Source of the DNA: Glaciihabitans sp. INWT7
GTDB lineage: Bacteria > Actinomycetota > Actinomycetes > Actinomycetales > Microbacteriaceae
Reading direction: 5' to 3'
DNA length: 64,000 nt
NCBI RefSeq assembly: GCF_014217685.1
Contig: NZ_CP043653.1
Span: 2,112,419-2,176,418 of the forward strand
The notes under the pieces were generated by a model. The model ran no database searches. It was not told the DNA's origin and saw only the letters and a list, made by a program, of their open reading frames with translations. Below, piece after piece: positions 18,249 to 26,622 of the stretch; position 1 is the stretch's first letter, and every line of letters starts with the position of its first letter. Position numbers and translations under genes: made by a program.

Positions 18249-18527
18249 CTACTGGCGGTCGCCGCGGTCCTCCGGTGCATCGAAGGGCTCGCTGTCCTTC
18301 GCATCGAAGGTGTAGTTCACGTGGTACTGGCCACCGACCTCGGTGAAGTCGACCAGGGTGTAGTCGGTGAGGGTCTCTTTGCCTCCGACCGCGGTGAGCA
18401 CCGTGATCTCGGTGTCGAAGCCCCCGTCGGTGGAGATGCGGGTGTCGGTGCGCCCGTCATTGGGACCGCCCGAGTAGATGGCGATGTATTCGTCGCCGTG
18501 GGAAAGGGTCGGTTGTGCGTCAGTCAT
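18249..18527 (-). CDS. conserved hypothetical protein, 92 residues
   Basis: A small acidic protein, probably all-beta: GDEYIAIYSGGPNDGRTDTRI, then DTEITVLTAVGGKETLTDY and YHVNYTFDAKDSEPF, with a charged, probably flexible tail. There is no signal peptide or membrane helix. I do not recognise a named family. It is followed after 12 bases by the thioredoxin-like gene and preceded by an SCO4848-like membrane protein gene on the same strand. Confidence 0.6.
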   Translation of the reverse strand: MTDAQPTLSHGDEYIAIYSGGPNDGRTDTRISTDGGFDTEITVLTAVGGKETLTDYTLVDFTEVGGQYHVNYTFDAKDSEPFDAPEDRGDRQ

Positions 18528-18558
18528 GCTCCATTAGTACCACGGCCGGGTGGCAACC

Positions 18559-18768
18559 TCAGAAGAAGGAGAGGATCGCGGCCGCGGCCGAGGCCGCCGC
18601 GATCAGGTAGGCGATGCCCACGATCACCCGATGCACGGTGAGAAACCGGCTCGCCGAGCCCGACGCATCCCGTGCCCGGCTGTCTTTCGCCACCCGCCGG
18701 TAGAAGGTGGGCCAGACGATCACGGCGAACGCGGCGTTGACGAGGAGCAGGATGGCGAGGAGGGTCAC
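18559..18768 (-). CDS. SCO4848-like small membrane protein
   Basis: A 69-residue protein with two membrane helices (about 3-20 and 46-68) joined by a basic loop containing WPTFYRRVAKDSRARD and FLTVHRVIVGIAY. The layout matches the SCO4848 family of actinobacterial membrane proteins of unknown function. The GTG start at 18768 has GGAGG just upstream and also a TAGGCT box (18776-18781) seven bases away, so it could be leaderless or nearly so. Confidence 0.65.
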   Translation of the reverse strand: MTLLAILLLVNAAFAVIVWPTFYRRVAKDSRARDASGSASRFLTVHRVIVGIAYLIAAASAAAAILSFF

Positions 18769-18961
18769 AGCCTCCAGCCTAGGGTCGTGACGGATGCCGG
18801 CTCGCAGGGCCCAGAGCGGACATCCTCACCGACCGCGGCGTGTCACGGGCGCCAGGCGGCGTGTCGTGCGGGATCTGCGCTCTCGGACGCAGTGAACCGC
18901 GGCAGCTCCGGCACGTCCGCTGCCTGCGTGCATCCGCGCCCTCACCCGTCTCCCGTCCACA

Positions 18962-18999
18962 GCTATACATAGACGAGCTATATAGTTTGGCTATATACT
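18962..18999 (+). promoter_or_regulatory. promoter and repeated operator of the second marR operon
   Basis: GCTATA occurs three times, at 18962, 18977 and 18990; the last two extend to GCTATATA. The last copy overlaps TATACT (18994-18999), a -10 box six bases from the ATG at 19006. The AT-rich repeats are typical of MarR-binding sites and suggest autoregulation of marR and the MFS gene. Confidence 0.55.
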
Positions 19000-19005
19000 T
19001 GGTGG

Positions 19006-19443
19006 ATGCTTGAAACACAACGCCCCCTCGTCGAGAAACTGATCGTGCAGGCCAACCGCCTCACCCGCGTCGCCGCGCAGGCCACCGGGAGCACGACACC
19101 CGCGTCCGTCTGGCGCACCCTGTCGATCCTGGCGAGCGATGGCTCATACCGCATCGGGGATCTCGCGAAGGCCTGCCGCGTGACGCAGCCGACCATGACG
19201 AAACTGATCCAGCACCTCGCGGAAGACGAGCTGATCTACCGGATAGCGGATGTCGCAGACTCCCGCGCCTGGCTGATCGCGATCACCGACAAGGGCACGA
19301 CAGCCCTCGACGCGTGGCGCACCGAACTCGGCGAGGCGCTTCAGCCGATGTTCGCCGATCTCTCCCCCGACGAGACGCAGATCCTCGATCGCGCCGTCGC
19401 CATTCTCGAATCACGAACCAACACCGCACGAAAGGTGGCCTGA
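19006..19443 (+). CDS. MarR family transcriptional regulator
   Basis: A 145-residue MarR protein with winged-helix core DLAKACRVTQPTMTKLIQHLAEDELIYRI and a wing containing DVADSRAWLIAITDKG. The next gene, an MFS exporter, starts two bases after its stop, so the regulator most likely controls its own exporter operon. The -10 box TATACT lies six bases before the ATG, giving a leaderless transcript. The inducer is unknown, presumably an exported toxic compound. Confidence 0.9.
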   Translation: MLETQRPLVEKLIVQANRLTRVAAQATGSTTPASVWRTLSILASDGSYRIGDLAKACRVTQPTMTKLIQHLAEDELIYRIADVADSRAWLIAITDKGTTALDAWRTELGEALQPMFADLSPDETQILDRAVAILESRTNTARKVA

Positions 19444-19444
19444 C

Positions 19445-20692
19445 ATGGCACACGAAAAAACCGCCGGAGCGAGCATCCTCAGGCAGCCGAAAGAGGTCTG
19501 GGCCGTCGCCTTCGCCTGTGTCGTCGCCTTCATGGGTATCGGGCTCGTCGATCCCATCCTTCCCGCGATCGCCCACGAACTGTCGGCGACCGCGGCCCAG
19601 ACCGAGCTCCTCTTCACCAGCTATCTCCTGATCACCGGCGTGATGATGTTCTTCACCAGCTGGATCTCCAGTCGAATCGGCGCCAAGAAGACGCTGATGA
19701 TCGGCCTGGCCTTCATCGTCGTGTTCGCGCTACTCGCCGCACTCAGCGGCAGCGTCGAGGCCGTCATCGGCTTCCGCGCCGGTTGGGGTCTCGGCAACGC
19801 TCTCTTCATCTCGACGGCGCTCGCAACCATCGTCGGTGCCGCGAGCGGTGGCACCTCGTCGGCGATCATCCTCTATGAAGCCGCCCTCGGCCTCGGCATC
19901 GCCATCGGTCCCCTGCTCGGCGGGCTGCTCGGCAGCGTGAGCTGGCGCGGACCGTTCTTCGGCACCGCCGCACTCATGGCGATCGCCTTCGTCGCGATCG
20001 TCGTGCTGCTCGGCAAGGAAGACAGGTCCGCCCGGGTCCCCACGAAGTTCTCCGCCCCGTTCCGCGCGCTCGGGAACCCCGCCCTCGCGATCCTCGCCGG
20101 TGCCGCACTGTTCTACAACATCGGATTCTTCACGCTGCTGGCCTGGACCCCCTTCGCGCTCGAGCTGCCCAAGGAGAGTGCCGCGCTCCAACTCGGTCTC
20201 ATCTTCTTCGGTTGGGGACTCTGTGTCGCCATCGCGTCGGTGTGGATCGCCCCGTTGCTCACGGCACGGATGAAGCGCACAACCGCGCTCACCGTCGTGC
20301 TTCCGCTGCTCACCCTCGACCTCGTGGCGGCGGGCATCTGTGCGGGCAGCAAGCTCGGACTCATCGTCTGCGTGGTACTCGGCGGCCTGTTGCTCGGCAT
20401 CCTCAACACGGTTCTCACCGAATCCGTGATGGAGGCGACCGAATTGCCGCGCTCGGTGGCGTCATCCGCCTACTCCGGCGTGCGGTTCCTCGGCGGGGCG
20501 GCCGCTCCGCCGCTCGCCGCCCAGCTCGCGATCTGGTTCAGCCCCTCGGTGCCGTATTACGTCGCCGGAGGATCCGTGCTCATCGCCGCAATCCTGGTGC
20601 TCTCCGGGGTGCGCTTCCTCGGCCGCGCGAACAACGGGCCGGAACCGCTTCTCGCCGAGGCCGAATCGATCGGGGTCGGCGAGCTCGCCTGA
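19445..20692 (+). CDS. MFS efflux transporter
   Basis: A 415-residue permease with about 12 membrane helices. GIGLVDPILPAIAHEL in helix 1 and the loop SSRIGAKKT after helix 2 are typical of drug:H+ antiporters of the MFS, as is GPLLGGLLGSVSWRGPF in helix 5. It sits directly downstream of a marR gene, a common layout for inducible efflux pumps. A strong hairpin follows the stop. The exported compound cannot be told from sequence. Confidence 0.88.
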   Translation: MAHEKTAGASILRQPKEVWAVAFACVVAFMGIGLVDPILPAIAHELSATAAQTELLFTSYLLITGVMMFFTSWISSRIGAKKTLMIGLAFIVVFALLAALSGSVEAVIGFRAGWGLGNALFISTALATIVGAASGGTSSAIILYEAALGLGIAIGPLLGGLLGSVSWRGPFFGTAALMAIAFVAIVVLLGKEDRSARVPTKFSAPFRALGNPALAILAGAALFYNIGFFTLLAWTPFALELPKESAALQLGLIFFGWGLCVAIASVWIAPLLTARMKRTTALTVVLPLLTLDLVAAGICAGSKLGLIVCVVLGGLLLGILNTVLTESVMEATELPRSVASSAYSGVRFLGGAAAPPLAAQLAIWFSPSVPYYVAGGSVLIAAILVLSGVRFLGRANNGPEPLLAEAESIGVGELA

Positions 20693-20705
20693 TCCCCCCT
20701 CACTG

Positions 20706-20740
20706 CCGATGCCGGCCCGGCCCCGAGCCGCCGGCATCGG
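20706..20740 (+). terminator. hairpin after the MFS gene
   Basis: CCGATGCCGG and CCGGCATCGG form a perfect ten-pair stem with a 15-base GC-rich loop. There is no T tract, as is usual for actinobacterial terminators. It lies between the MFS stop and the orn promoter. Confidence 0.6.
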
Positions 20741-20762
20741 TACCCGACGATAGAATTCACGG

Positions 20763-21386
20763 ATGCCAGCAAACACCGACCGCCTCGTCTGGATCGATTG
20801 CGAAATGACGGGGCTCGATGTCAGCATCGACGAGCTCGTGGAGGTCGCGGTGGTCATCACCGACTTCGACCTCAACATCATCGATCCCGGCTTCGAAATC
20901 GTGATCAAGCCAGACCAGGCCGCCTGGGACAACATGGGCGAGTTCGTGCGCGACATGCACACCAAGTCGGGCCTGATCGAGGCGATCCCCCACGGTGTGA
21001 GCCTTGCGGACGCCGAGTTCGCCGTGATCGAGTACATCCTCAAGTTCATTCCCGCGGAGCAGCACGCGCCGCTCGCCGGCAACACCATCGGCACCGACCG
21101 CACCTTCCTCGCCAAGTACATGCCGCGCGTCGACAACCACCTGCACTACCGCAATGTGGACGTCTCGTCGATCAAGGAGCTCTCCCGGCGCTGGTTCCCC
21201 CGCGTGTACTTCAACGCACCGGCCAAGAACGGCGGGCACCGTGCACTCGCCGACATCCTCGAATCGATCCGCGAGCTCGACTACTACCGCAAGGCCGTGT
21301 TCGTGGCGGAGCCCGGACCAACTACCGACGACGTTCAGGCGGTCTCCGCAGCGGTCGTGGAGAAGTTCCTGCCGCACCTCTCCTAG
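20763..21386 (+). CDS. orn: oligoribonuclease
   Basis: A 207-residue DEDDh 3'-to-5' exonuclease that degrades dinucleotides, the last step of RNA and c-di-GMP/pGpG turnover. WIDCEMTGLD carries the first Asp and Glu; GNTIGTDRTFL and NGGHRALADI supply the later Asp and His residues. Length matches actinobacterial Orn. TAGAAT at 20751-20756 is six bases from the ATG, so the mRNA is probably leaderless. The stop codon is the first TAG of a tandem repeat. Confidence 0.96.
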   Translation: MPANTDRLVWIDCEMTGLDVSIDELVEVAVVITDFDLNIIDPGFEIVIKPDQAAWDNMGEFVRDMHTKSGLIEAIPHGVSLADAEFAVIEYILKFIPAEQHAPLAGNTIGTDRTFLAKYMPRVDNHLHYRNVDVSSIKELSRRWFPRVYFNAPAKNGGHRALADILESIRELDYYRKAVFVAEPGPTTDDVQAVSAAVVEKFLPHLS

Positions 21387-21474
21387 CGAGCAACGGGCCT
21401 AGCAAGCGACGGGCCTAGCGACCGCCCGGCCCAGCACCGACCGGCCCAGCATCCGACGGCCCGGCATCCGACGG
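21382..21474. repeat. six tandem 15-16 bp units after orn
   Basis: Units begin at 21382, 21398, 21414, 21430, 21445 and 21460. The first three follow CCTAGC-n-A-n-C-n-(A/C)C-(G/C)-n-G and are 16 long; the last three are 15 long, ending in CATCCGACGG in two cases. The TAG in units 1-3 falls in three different frames, so it closes all forward frames after orn. The origin is unknown, probably slippage. Confidence 0.75.
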
Positions 21475-21573
21475 CCCGATTCGCTCGCTCCGATGCCGCG
21501 GCAGCAAAACTTCTACGGGTGTAATAAGCTTGTCGAGTTGTGTCGGTCGCGAATCATCGTGGACGGCACGCAT

Positions 21574-21647
21574 GGTGGTCGTAGCTCAGTTGGTAGAGCG
21601 CTGGCTTGTGGAGCCGGATGTCGCGGGTTCGAGCCCCGTCGGTCACC
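21574..21647 (+). tRNA. tRNA-His (anticodon GUG)
   Basis: Acceptor GTGGTCG pairs with CGGTCAC through two wobble pairs. G at 21574 is the extra G-1 of tRNA-His and pairs with discriminator C at 21647. Anticodon stem CTGGC/GCCGG encloses TTGTGGA, giving GUG. T loop is TTCGAGC. CCA is not encoded. Confidence 0.97.
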
Positions 21648-21686
21648 CAGGGAGTTGCACGGTGTGCAGCAGAGCAATGTGTGAAG

Positions 21687-21718
21687 AGAATGGCCCCGCG
21701 GAAACGCGGGGCCATTCT
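21687..21718 (+). terminator. strong hairpin after tRNA-His
   Basis: AGAATGGCCCCGCG pairs perfectly with CGCGGGGCCATTCT around a GAAA tetraloop, a 14-pair stem. There is no T run. It separates the tRNA from clpS, whose ATG is 21 bases further on. Confidence 0.8.
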
Positions 21719-21738
21719 GCATGTGTGAGGGTTGACCT

Positions 21739-22023
21739 ATGACCGATGTCCTCGAGCAGACCGAGCTGGTCGAGTCGACCGTGCTCGACTCGCCCTGGGT
21801 CACCATCGTCTGGAACGACCCGGTCAACCTCATGAACTACGTGTCGTGGGTGTTCCGCAGCTACTTCGGTTTCACCCGCGCAGAAGCGGATCTGCGGATG
21901 CTCCAGGTGCACAATGACGGACGAGCGGTGGTCGCCACCGGCAGCCGCGAGGAGATGGAGCGCCACGTGGAGGCGATGCACGACTTCGGGCTCTGGGCCA
22001 CCCTCGCCAAGGCGGACGAGTGA
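21739..22023 (+). CDS. clpS: Clp protease adaptor ClpS
   Basis: A 94-residue adaptor that delivers N-degron substrates to ClpAP/ClpCP. WVTIVWNDPVNLMNYV contains the Asn-Asp substrate-pocket residues, and AVVATGSREEMERHVEAMH is the ClpA/C-binding face. The N-terminal extension is acidic and short. The stop overlaps the start of the DUF2017 gene (GTGA), so the three genes from clpS onward are translationally coupled. Confidence 0.96.
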   Translation: MTDVLEQTELVESTVLDSPWVTIVWNDPVNLMNYVSWVFRSYFGFTRAEADLRMLQVHNDGRAVVATGSREEMERHVEAMHDFGLWATLAKADE

Positions 22024-22499
22024 AGGCCTTCCGCCGCTCCCGCCACCAGTTCGTCGCGGTCTTCGAGCCGGTCGAGGCTGAAACCCTCTCGCTCCTCGCC
22101 AACCAACTCGCCGAGCTGGTCGGCTCTCGCGCGGACCACGACTCCGATCCGGCGCTCGCGCGGCTGCTTCCGGACGCGTATCCGGACGACGTGGAGGCAT
22201 CCGCCGAATTTCGCCGATTCACCGCCGACGACCTGGCCTCCCGCAAGAGCGCGAACGCCCGTCGAATCGTCGCCGACCTCGCAACCGCAGCCCGCGCCAG
22301 TTCGCCGACCGCGGTGAAGGTCGATGCGCAATCGGCGCAGGCCTGGGTGCGGTCGCTCACGGACATCCGGCTGACGATCGCGGCGCGGCTGGGCATCGAG
22401 GCTGACGGCGATCTCGGGTCGGAGGATCCGGTGCTGCTCGATCTCTACGACTGGCTCGGCTTCGTGCAGGGCTCTCTCGTCGACTGCCTGGACCACTGA
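22020..22499 (+). CDS. DUF2017 family protein
   Basis: A 159-residue, mostly helical cytoplasmic protein with no membrane segment. The end reads LYDWLGFVQGSLVDCLD, typical of the DUF2017 proteins encoded between clpS and a small metallopeptidase gene throughout Actinomycetota. Function is unknown; the fixed gene order suggests a role with ClpS-linked proteolysis. It starts with GTG overlapping the clpS stop and ends in an ATGA overlap with the next gene. Confidence 0.88.
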   Translation: MKAFRRSRHQFVAVFEPVEAETLSLLANQLAELVGSRADHDSDPALARLLPDAYPDDVEASAEFRRFTADDLASRKSANARRIVADLATAARASSPTAVKVDAQSAQAWVRSLTDIRLTIAARLGIEADGDLGSEDPVLLDLYDWLGFVQGSLVDCLDH

Positions 22500-22849
22500 T
22501 GCAAGAGTTGGACGCGGCAGAGTTCGAGAAGCTGGTGGTCGACGAGCTGGACCTGTTGCCCGACGAGATGGTCGACGGTCTCGAGAATGTCGTCTTCGTG
22601 ACCGAGGACAGGCCGGAGGACGGCTCTCTCGACCTCCTGGGGCTCTACGACGGCGTCGACCTCACCCGGCGCGGCAACTACGGCTTCGGGGAGCTGCCGG
22701 ACCGCATCATCCTCTACCGGGAGCCGCTGCTCGCCGTGGCCGGGGACCTCGAGGAGCTGAAGGACCAGATCCACGTGACCCTGGTGCACGAGATCGCGCA
22801 CTACTACGGAATCGACGACGACGAGCTGCACGACCTCGGGTGGGGCTGA
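22499..22849 (+). CDS. minimal zincin metallopeptidase family protein
   Basis: A 116-residue protein with HEIAHYYGIDDDELHDLGW near the C-terminus: HExxH at 97-101 and acidic residues eight positions on, as in the minigluzincin-like 'metallopeptidase family' of actinobacteria. The N-terminal half has DELDLLPDEMVDGLENVVFVTED. It is a likely zinc protein of the cytoplasm; proteolytic activity has not been shown for most members. Its ATG overlaps the DUF2017 stop. Confidence 0.9.
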   Translation: MQELDAAEFEKLVVDELDLLPDEMVDGLENVVFVTEDRPEDGSLDLLGLYDGVDLTRRGNYGFGELPDRIILYREPLLAVAGDLEELKDQIHVTLVHEIAHYYGIDDDELHDLGWG

Positions 22850-22919
22850 GGTTCGCGGAACACTCTCGAGCAGTCCTTGGCCTGCCGGCGTCCCGAGGCC
22901 GTCGGAAGTAGGCTGCGGA

Positions 22920-23783
22920 TCAGCCGAGCGCGAGCGGAAGCGTCTCGTCGGCAGACCACTCCTCCAGCGAACCGTCATAGATTCGCACGGCGGAGATGCC
23001 CAGTTCGACGAGCGTGAGCGCGTTGGCGGATGCTGAGATACCTCCGCCGCAGTAGAGCAGCACCTCCTCTGCGCCGGTCACGCCCTCGGCCGCATAGGCC
23101 TCGCGCAGGGATTCGTCGCTCTTCACGGTGCCGTCAGCGGAGAACAGGTCGCGCGAGGAGACATTCACGCTGCCGGGGATTCGCCCGCGACGGGAGTACC
23201 GCGAGGGGGCGGAGCCGGTGAAGCTGCTCGCGGGCAGCCCGCAGACCAGGGGGCGGGCATCCGATTCGGAGCGCTGGATGAGCTCCTCCTTTGTCACCCA
23301 CGACTCGAGGGTCGCCGCGGGAGTCCACGCCGGCACGGCCGGCGGCACGGGCTCCTCCCCTGTCGCTGTCGGTTTGTGCGCCGCGCTCCAGGCCGCGAGG
23401 CCCCCATCCAGCACGCGCGCGTCGACACCGATCCAGCGCAGGAGGTACCAGAGGCGGGCGGCGAAGAGCCCCCCGGTCGTGTCGTAGACCACGACGGCGT
23501 CCGCGGCGCCGACACCGATGCGGGCCAGTTCGCTCGCGATCGCCGCGGGGGAGGGGTGCGTGTAGTGAAGGGTCGCTGCACTGTCAGAGAACTGACTCGG
23601 CACGTCGACATGCTGCGATCCCGGGATGTGCTCGTCGAGCCAGAGCGGCCGTCCAGAGTCGCGCCGGTAGTCGCCATCGAACTGCGCCGGGTGCAGCACA
23701 CAGCTCGCGTCGAGGACAACCGGCGGGGCCGGGGAATCGAGCAGGGCGGAGAGTTGGACGGCGGTGATGAAAGGCGAAGTCAT
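22920..23783 (-). CDS. sulfurtransferase, rhodanese family (two domains)
   Basis: A 287-residue protein with an inactive N-terminal rhodanese domain (VLDASCVLHP; VVVYDTTGGLFAARLWY) and an active C-terminal domain with persulphide loop CGGGISAS. It moves sulphane sulphur from thiosulphate or 3-mercaptopyruvate to an acceptor such as cyanide or a thiol. The loop has Gly-Gly-Gly-Ile where GSGVT is usual, so donor choice is uncertain. Its ATG overlaps the stop of the P-loop gene by four bases, placing it at the end of the TPP-riboswitch operon. Confidence 0.85.
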   Translation of the reverse strand: MTSPFITAVQLSALLDSPAPPVVLDASCVLHPAQFDGDYRRDSGRPLWLDEHIPGSQHVDVPSQFSDSAATLHYTHPSPAAIASELARIGVGAADAVVVYDTTGGLFAARLWYLLRWIGVDARVLDGGLAAWSAAHKPTATGEEPVPPAVPAWTPAATLESWVTKEELIQRSESDARPLVCGLPASSFTGSAPSRYSRRGRIPGSVNVSSRDLFSADGTVKSDESLREAYAAEGVTGAEEVLLYCGGGISASANALTLVELGISAVRIYDGSLEEWSADETLPLALG

Positions 23784-24352
23784 AGCAATGACGCTAGCCC
23801 GTCGACCAGCCGCGCGACGTCCTCGTCGCGGAGAACGAGGTCGGCCAGGCGCCAGGGATGCTCACGACGGCCGAAAGAGCGTTCCTGCGCGGCCCAGCGG
23901 TCCCAGTGCGGAGCGTAGGTGTCACCGTCCCGCGCCAGCGCACGGTGCTTGCGCGTCGGGGCGTCGAGTTCGACCCAGATGCCGAAGCTGGCGCGGGCGC
24001 GATTGGCGCGGCTGAGGCATCCGGAGCCCTCGATCACCAGCGGGAGCGCGGCGTCCAGCGCGTGCCATTCCGCCGCGGTGTCGGCTACCCAGTCCCAGCG
24101 ACGCCACCTGGGACCGATCGGGGCGAGCACGTCGTCGTGAACCGCACGGGACGCCGCTTCCAGCCCGTCCCAGCCCGGATAGAGCTCGTCGAGTCGCACG
24201 AGCTGGGCGTCGAGGGCGGGAGCGAGGGCTTGGGCGAGAGTTGTCTTGCCGGAGCCGGAACCGCCATCGATGAGCACTACCGGGCGGGGTGCCCGGCGGA
24301 GTCGAGCCACGAGGGCTGGCGCGCTAACGCCTGGGCCGTCAGGCCCCGGCAA
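23780..24352 (-). CDS. P-loop kinase-like ATP-binding protein
   Basis: A 190-residue protein with Walker A GGSGSGKTT at about 30-38 and a strand-turn motif LVRLDELYPGWDGL where uridine-kinase and adenylate-kinase relatives place the substrate-binding Asp. It belongs to the uridine-kinase-like P-loop family; the substrate is unknown. TTG 24352 overlaps the ecfT end by 14 bases; GTG 24310 is an alternative, and neither has a good ribosome site. Its position in the thiamine-uptake operon makes a vitamin or pyrimidine substrate worth testing. Confidence 0.72.
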   Translation of the reverse strand: MPGPDGPGVSAPALVARLRRAPRPVVLIDGGSGSGKTTLAQALAPALDAQLVRLDELYPGWDGLEAASRAVHDDVLAPIGPRWRRWDWVADTAAEWHALDAALPLVIEGSGCLSRANRARASFGIWVELDAPTRKHRALARDGDTYAPHWDRWAAQERSFGRREHPWRLADLVLRDEDVARLVDGLASLL

Positions 24353-25133
24353 GGAAATTCCAGTGCCCGGTGACTACCGAGGTGCCGACCGCGGCGAGCG
24401 CGATCAGCAAGGACAGCGCCACGAGTGCCCACTCGCGCCCGCCGAACCGGGACTCTCGTGCCCAGCTGCGGGGTATCGACGAACCGAAGCCCCTGGCCTC
24501 CATCGCGGTGGCGAGCTTGCTCCCGCGCCGGATCGAGAGCACGAGGAGCGCGAAGGCCTGGCCGGCGAAACGGCGCAACCGCCCGCGGTCGGCGATCCCC
24601 CGCGCGCGGCGCGCGAATTCGAGCGACTTCCAATCCTCCGCGAACAGACCTACGAGACGCAGTCCGCCGAGAGCGCCGAGCACGAATCGGGAGGGCAAGC
24701 GCAATACCTGCGCGAGCCCGTCGGCGAGATCCGTCGGATCGACAGTGACGAAGAGAACGACGGCGGGAAGGCCGATGGCGAGCACCCTCAACAGGGTGGC
24801 CACCGACAGTTCGATCGACCCGTCGGTCACATTCACCAGCAGGAAGCGCCAGTGGCTGGTGCCGGAGGCTCGCCCGTAGAGCAGGATGGTGCCCGCCGCG
24901 AAGAGCGCCGCCACCGCCACCGGCAGTGTCCTCTTCACGAACTGGCGCGGCCCGAGCCCGGCGAAGAAGAACAGCACAGCCTCGAAGGCGAGCGCGACGG
25001 ATGCCGAGACCCAGTCGATCGACAGCACGAGCGCGATGCCGATCACCGCGGTCGCGGCGAGTTTGGCGACCGGATTGATGCGATAGATCGCCCGGGTGCC
25101 GGCCGGCGGGGTGAGGATGTCGGCAGTCGTCAT
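24339..25133 (-). CDS. ykoC: ECF transporter transmembrane protein T (YkoC type)
   Basis: A 264-residue integral membrane protein with five or six helices. VLRLPSRFVLGALGGLRLVGL and the cytoplasmic AMEARGFGSSIPRSW carry the ARG-type coupling motif by which EcfT touches the ATPase subunits. It joins the S component YkoE to the ATPase YkoD. Its start overlaps the ykoD stop by four bases. Identification as YkoC rests on the neighbours and the riboswitch. Confidence 0.9.
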   Translation of the reverse strand: MTTADILTPPAGTRAIYRINPVAKLAATAVIGIALVLSIDWVSASVALAFEAVLFFFAGLGPRQFVKRTLPVAVAALFAAGTILLYGRASGTSHWRFLLVNVTDGSIELSVATLLRVLAIGLPAVVLFVTVDPTDLADGLAQVLRLPSRFVLGALGGLRLVGLFAEDWKSLEFARRARGIADRGRLRRFAGQAFALLVLSIRRGSKLATAMEARGFGSSIPRSWARESRFGGREWALVALSLLIALAAVGTSVVTGHWNFLAGA

Positions 25134-26614
25134 CGAGGCACCCTCGACTCGAGCAGGTGTCCGGCCCGCGACATCCGCAGTTCGGTGTCGGCGAGGGCGT
25201 CGACCAGGTACGCATCGTGGGTGACGGCGACGACGCTGCTGCCCTCATCGAGGAGTTCGGCGAGGAATGCGACGAGTTCGGCCCAGGTGCGCGCATCCTG
25301 CCCGAAGGTCGGTTCATCCAGCACGAGGAGCGGCGGTCGGGTGACGAGAACCGTCGCAACGGACAGCCGACGCTTCTCGCCGCCGGAGAGCGTGAACGGA
25401 TTCGCCGCGGTGAGGTGCCCGAGACGGAGTCGTTCGAGCAGGGGATCGATGCGCCGAGCCGACTCCTCGGCTGAGAGTCCGATCGCTCGCGCCCCGACGG
25501 CGAGTTCGCCGGCGACCGTGCCACTCACGAACTGGTGCTCCGGATCCTGGAACACGCTGCCGATGCGGGTCACCAGCTGACGGGACTTCCAGCGCAGCGG
25601 ATCGGTGCCGAGACCGCCGGCGAGGCCATCGGCCGTCACTCGCCCGACGAGCGCCGGCAGCAGTCCTCCGAGCGTGAGCCCGAGAGTGGTCTTGCCCGTT
25701 CCGTTCGGGCCGGTGATCGCCAGGCACTCCCCCGCTCGCACAGACAGGGCGAGACCGGACTGAAGCGCCGAGGCGCGGCCGATAGTGAGGTTCTCGGCGT
25801 GAAGCAGCGGCTCGCCCGGCCGTCGCTCGCGGTTCGGATGCTGCGGCAGGTGGCCCGGAACCCATACTCCCGAGGCGGCGAGAGCCGCTCCCTCCCGGCG
25901 CAACACATGCTCCGGCGCGCCATCGGCCAGGACTCCCCCGCCCGGCGAGAGCACGACCACACGATCCACCAGGGGCCACCACACGTCCACGCGGTGTTCG
26001 ACCACCACGAGGGTACTGCCGGTGGCTTCGAGCACGCGCGCCACGGCATCCCTCACCTCGATCACCCCCTCGGGGTCGAGATTGGCCGTCGGCTCATCGA
26101 GCAGCAGAAGGCCCGGTCTCATCGCGATCACCCCGGCGAGCGCGAGCCGCTGTTTCTGCCCGCCGGAGAGTCCGCTGGTGGGATGCCGCAGCGGCAAGGG
26201 CAATCCGACCGCCTGCAACGCCTGCTCCACCCGCACCCAGGTCTCCTCGCGCGGCACGCCCATGTTCTCGCAGCCGAAGGCGACATCGTCGCCGACTCTG
26301 GCGAGTACGACCTGCGAATCGGGGTCCTGCAGCACGAGCCCCACGCGTCCGCGAGCCTGCGCCGCAACGCCGCCTCCGATGAGCAGCTCCCCAGCGGATT
26401 CGCCCTCTTCATCACCTCCGAGCACCCCGGCGAGCGCCTGCACGAGGGTGGACTTTCCCGCCCCGGACGCCCCGAGCAGCAGAACCCGTTCGCCAGGCTC
26501 GACGCGCAGGTCGAGCTCGCGCACCGCCCAGTCCGCCCGACCGGCATGGCGCCATCCCCATCCCCGGGCGTCGACACTGAGCGGCGTCGCGGGGGTGAGG
26601 GGAAGTGATGCCAT
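25130..26614 (-). CDS. ykoD: ECF transporter ATPase, two fused ABC domains (YkoD type)
   Basis: A 494-residue protein with two ABC domains in one chain: GASGAGKST, LSGGQKQRLAL and DEPTANLD in the first; GPNGTGKTT, LSGGEKRRLSVA and DEPTFGQD in the second. This double-ATPase form is YkoD-like and energises thiamine or HMP uptake. The ATG at 26614 is eight bases after ykoE. The frame runs on upstream to 27334 but that part is a shadow of ykoE. Confidence 0.92.
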   Translation of the reverse strand: MASLPLTPATPLSVDARGWGWRHAGRADWAVRELDLRVEPGERVLLLGASGAGKSTLVQALAGVLGGDEEGESAGELLIGGGVAAQARGRVGLVLQDPDSQVVLARVGDDVAFGCENMGVPREETWVRVEQALQAVGLPLPLRHPTSGLSGGQKQRLALAGVIAMRPGLLLLDEPTANLDPEGVIEVRDAVARVLEATGSTLVVVEHRVDVWWPLVDRVVVLSPGGGVLADGAPEHVLRREGAALAASGVWVPGHLPQHPNRERRPGEPLLHAENLTIGRASALQSGLALSVRAGECLAITGPNGTGKTTLGLTLGGLLPALVGRVTADGLAGGLGTDPLRWKSRQLVTRIGSVFQDPEHQFVSGTVAGELAVGARAIGLSAEESARRIDPLLERLRLGHLTAANPFTLSGGEKRRLSVATVLVTRPPLLVLDEPTFGQDARTWAELVAFLAELLDEGSSVVAVTHDAYLVDALADTELRMSRAGHLLESRVPR

Positions 26615-26622
26615 GGGTCTGG

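Noticed and set aside
21382-21474. Tandem repeats after orn considered as a CRISPR array
   Set aside because: Units are adjacent without unique spacers, only 15-16 bases long, and no cas genes are present.
22860-22919. Weak hairpin GGCCT/AGGCC between the metallopeptidase and sulfurtransferase genes as a terminator
   Set aside because: Only five or six pairs with a long loop; too weak to list as a feature.
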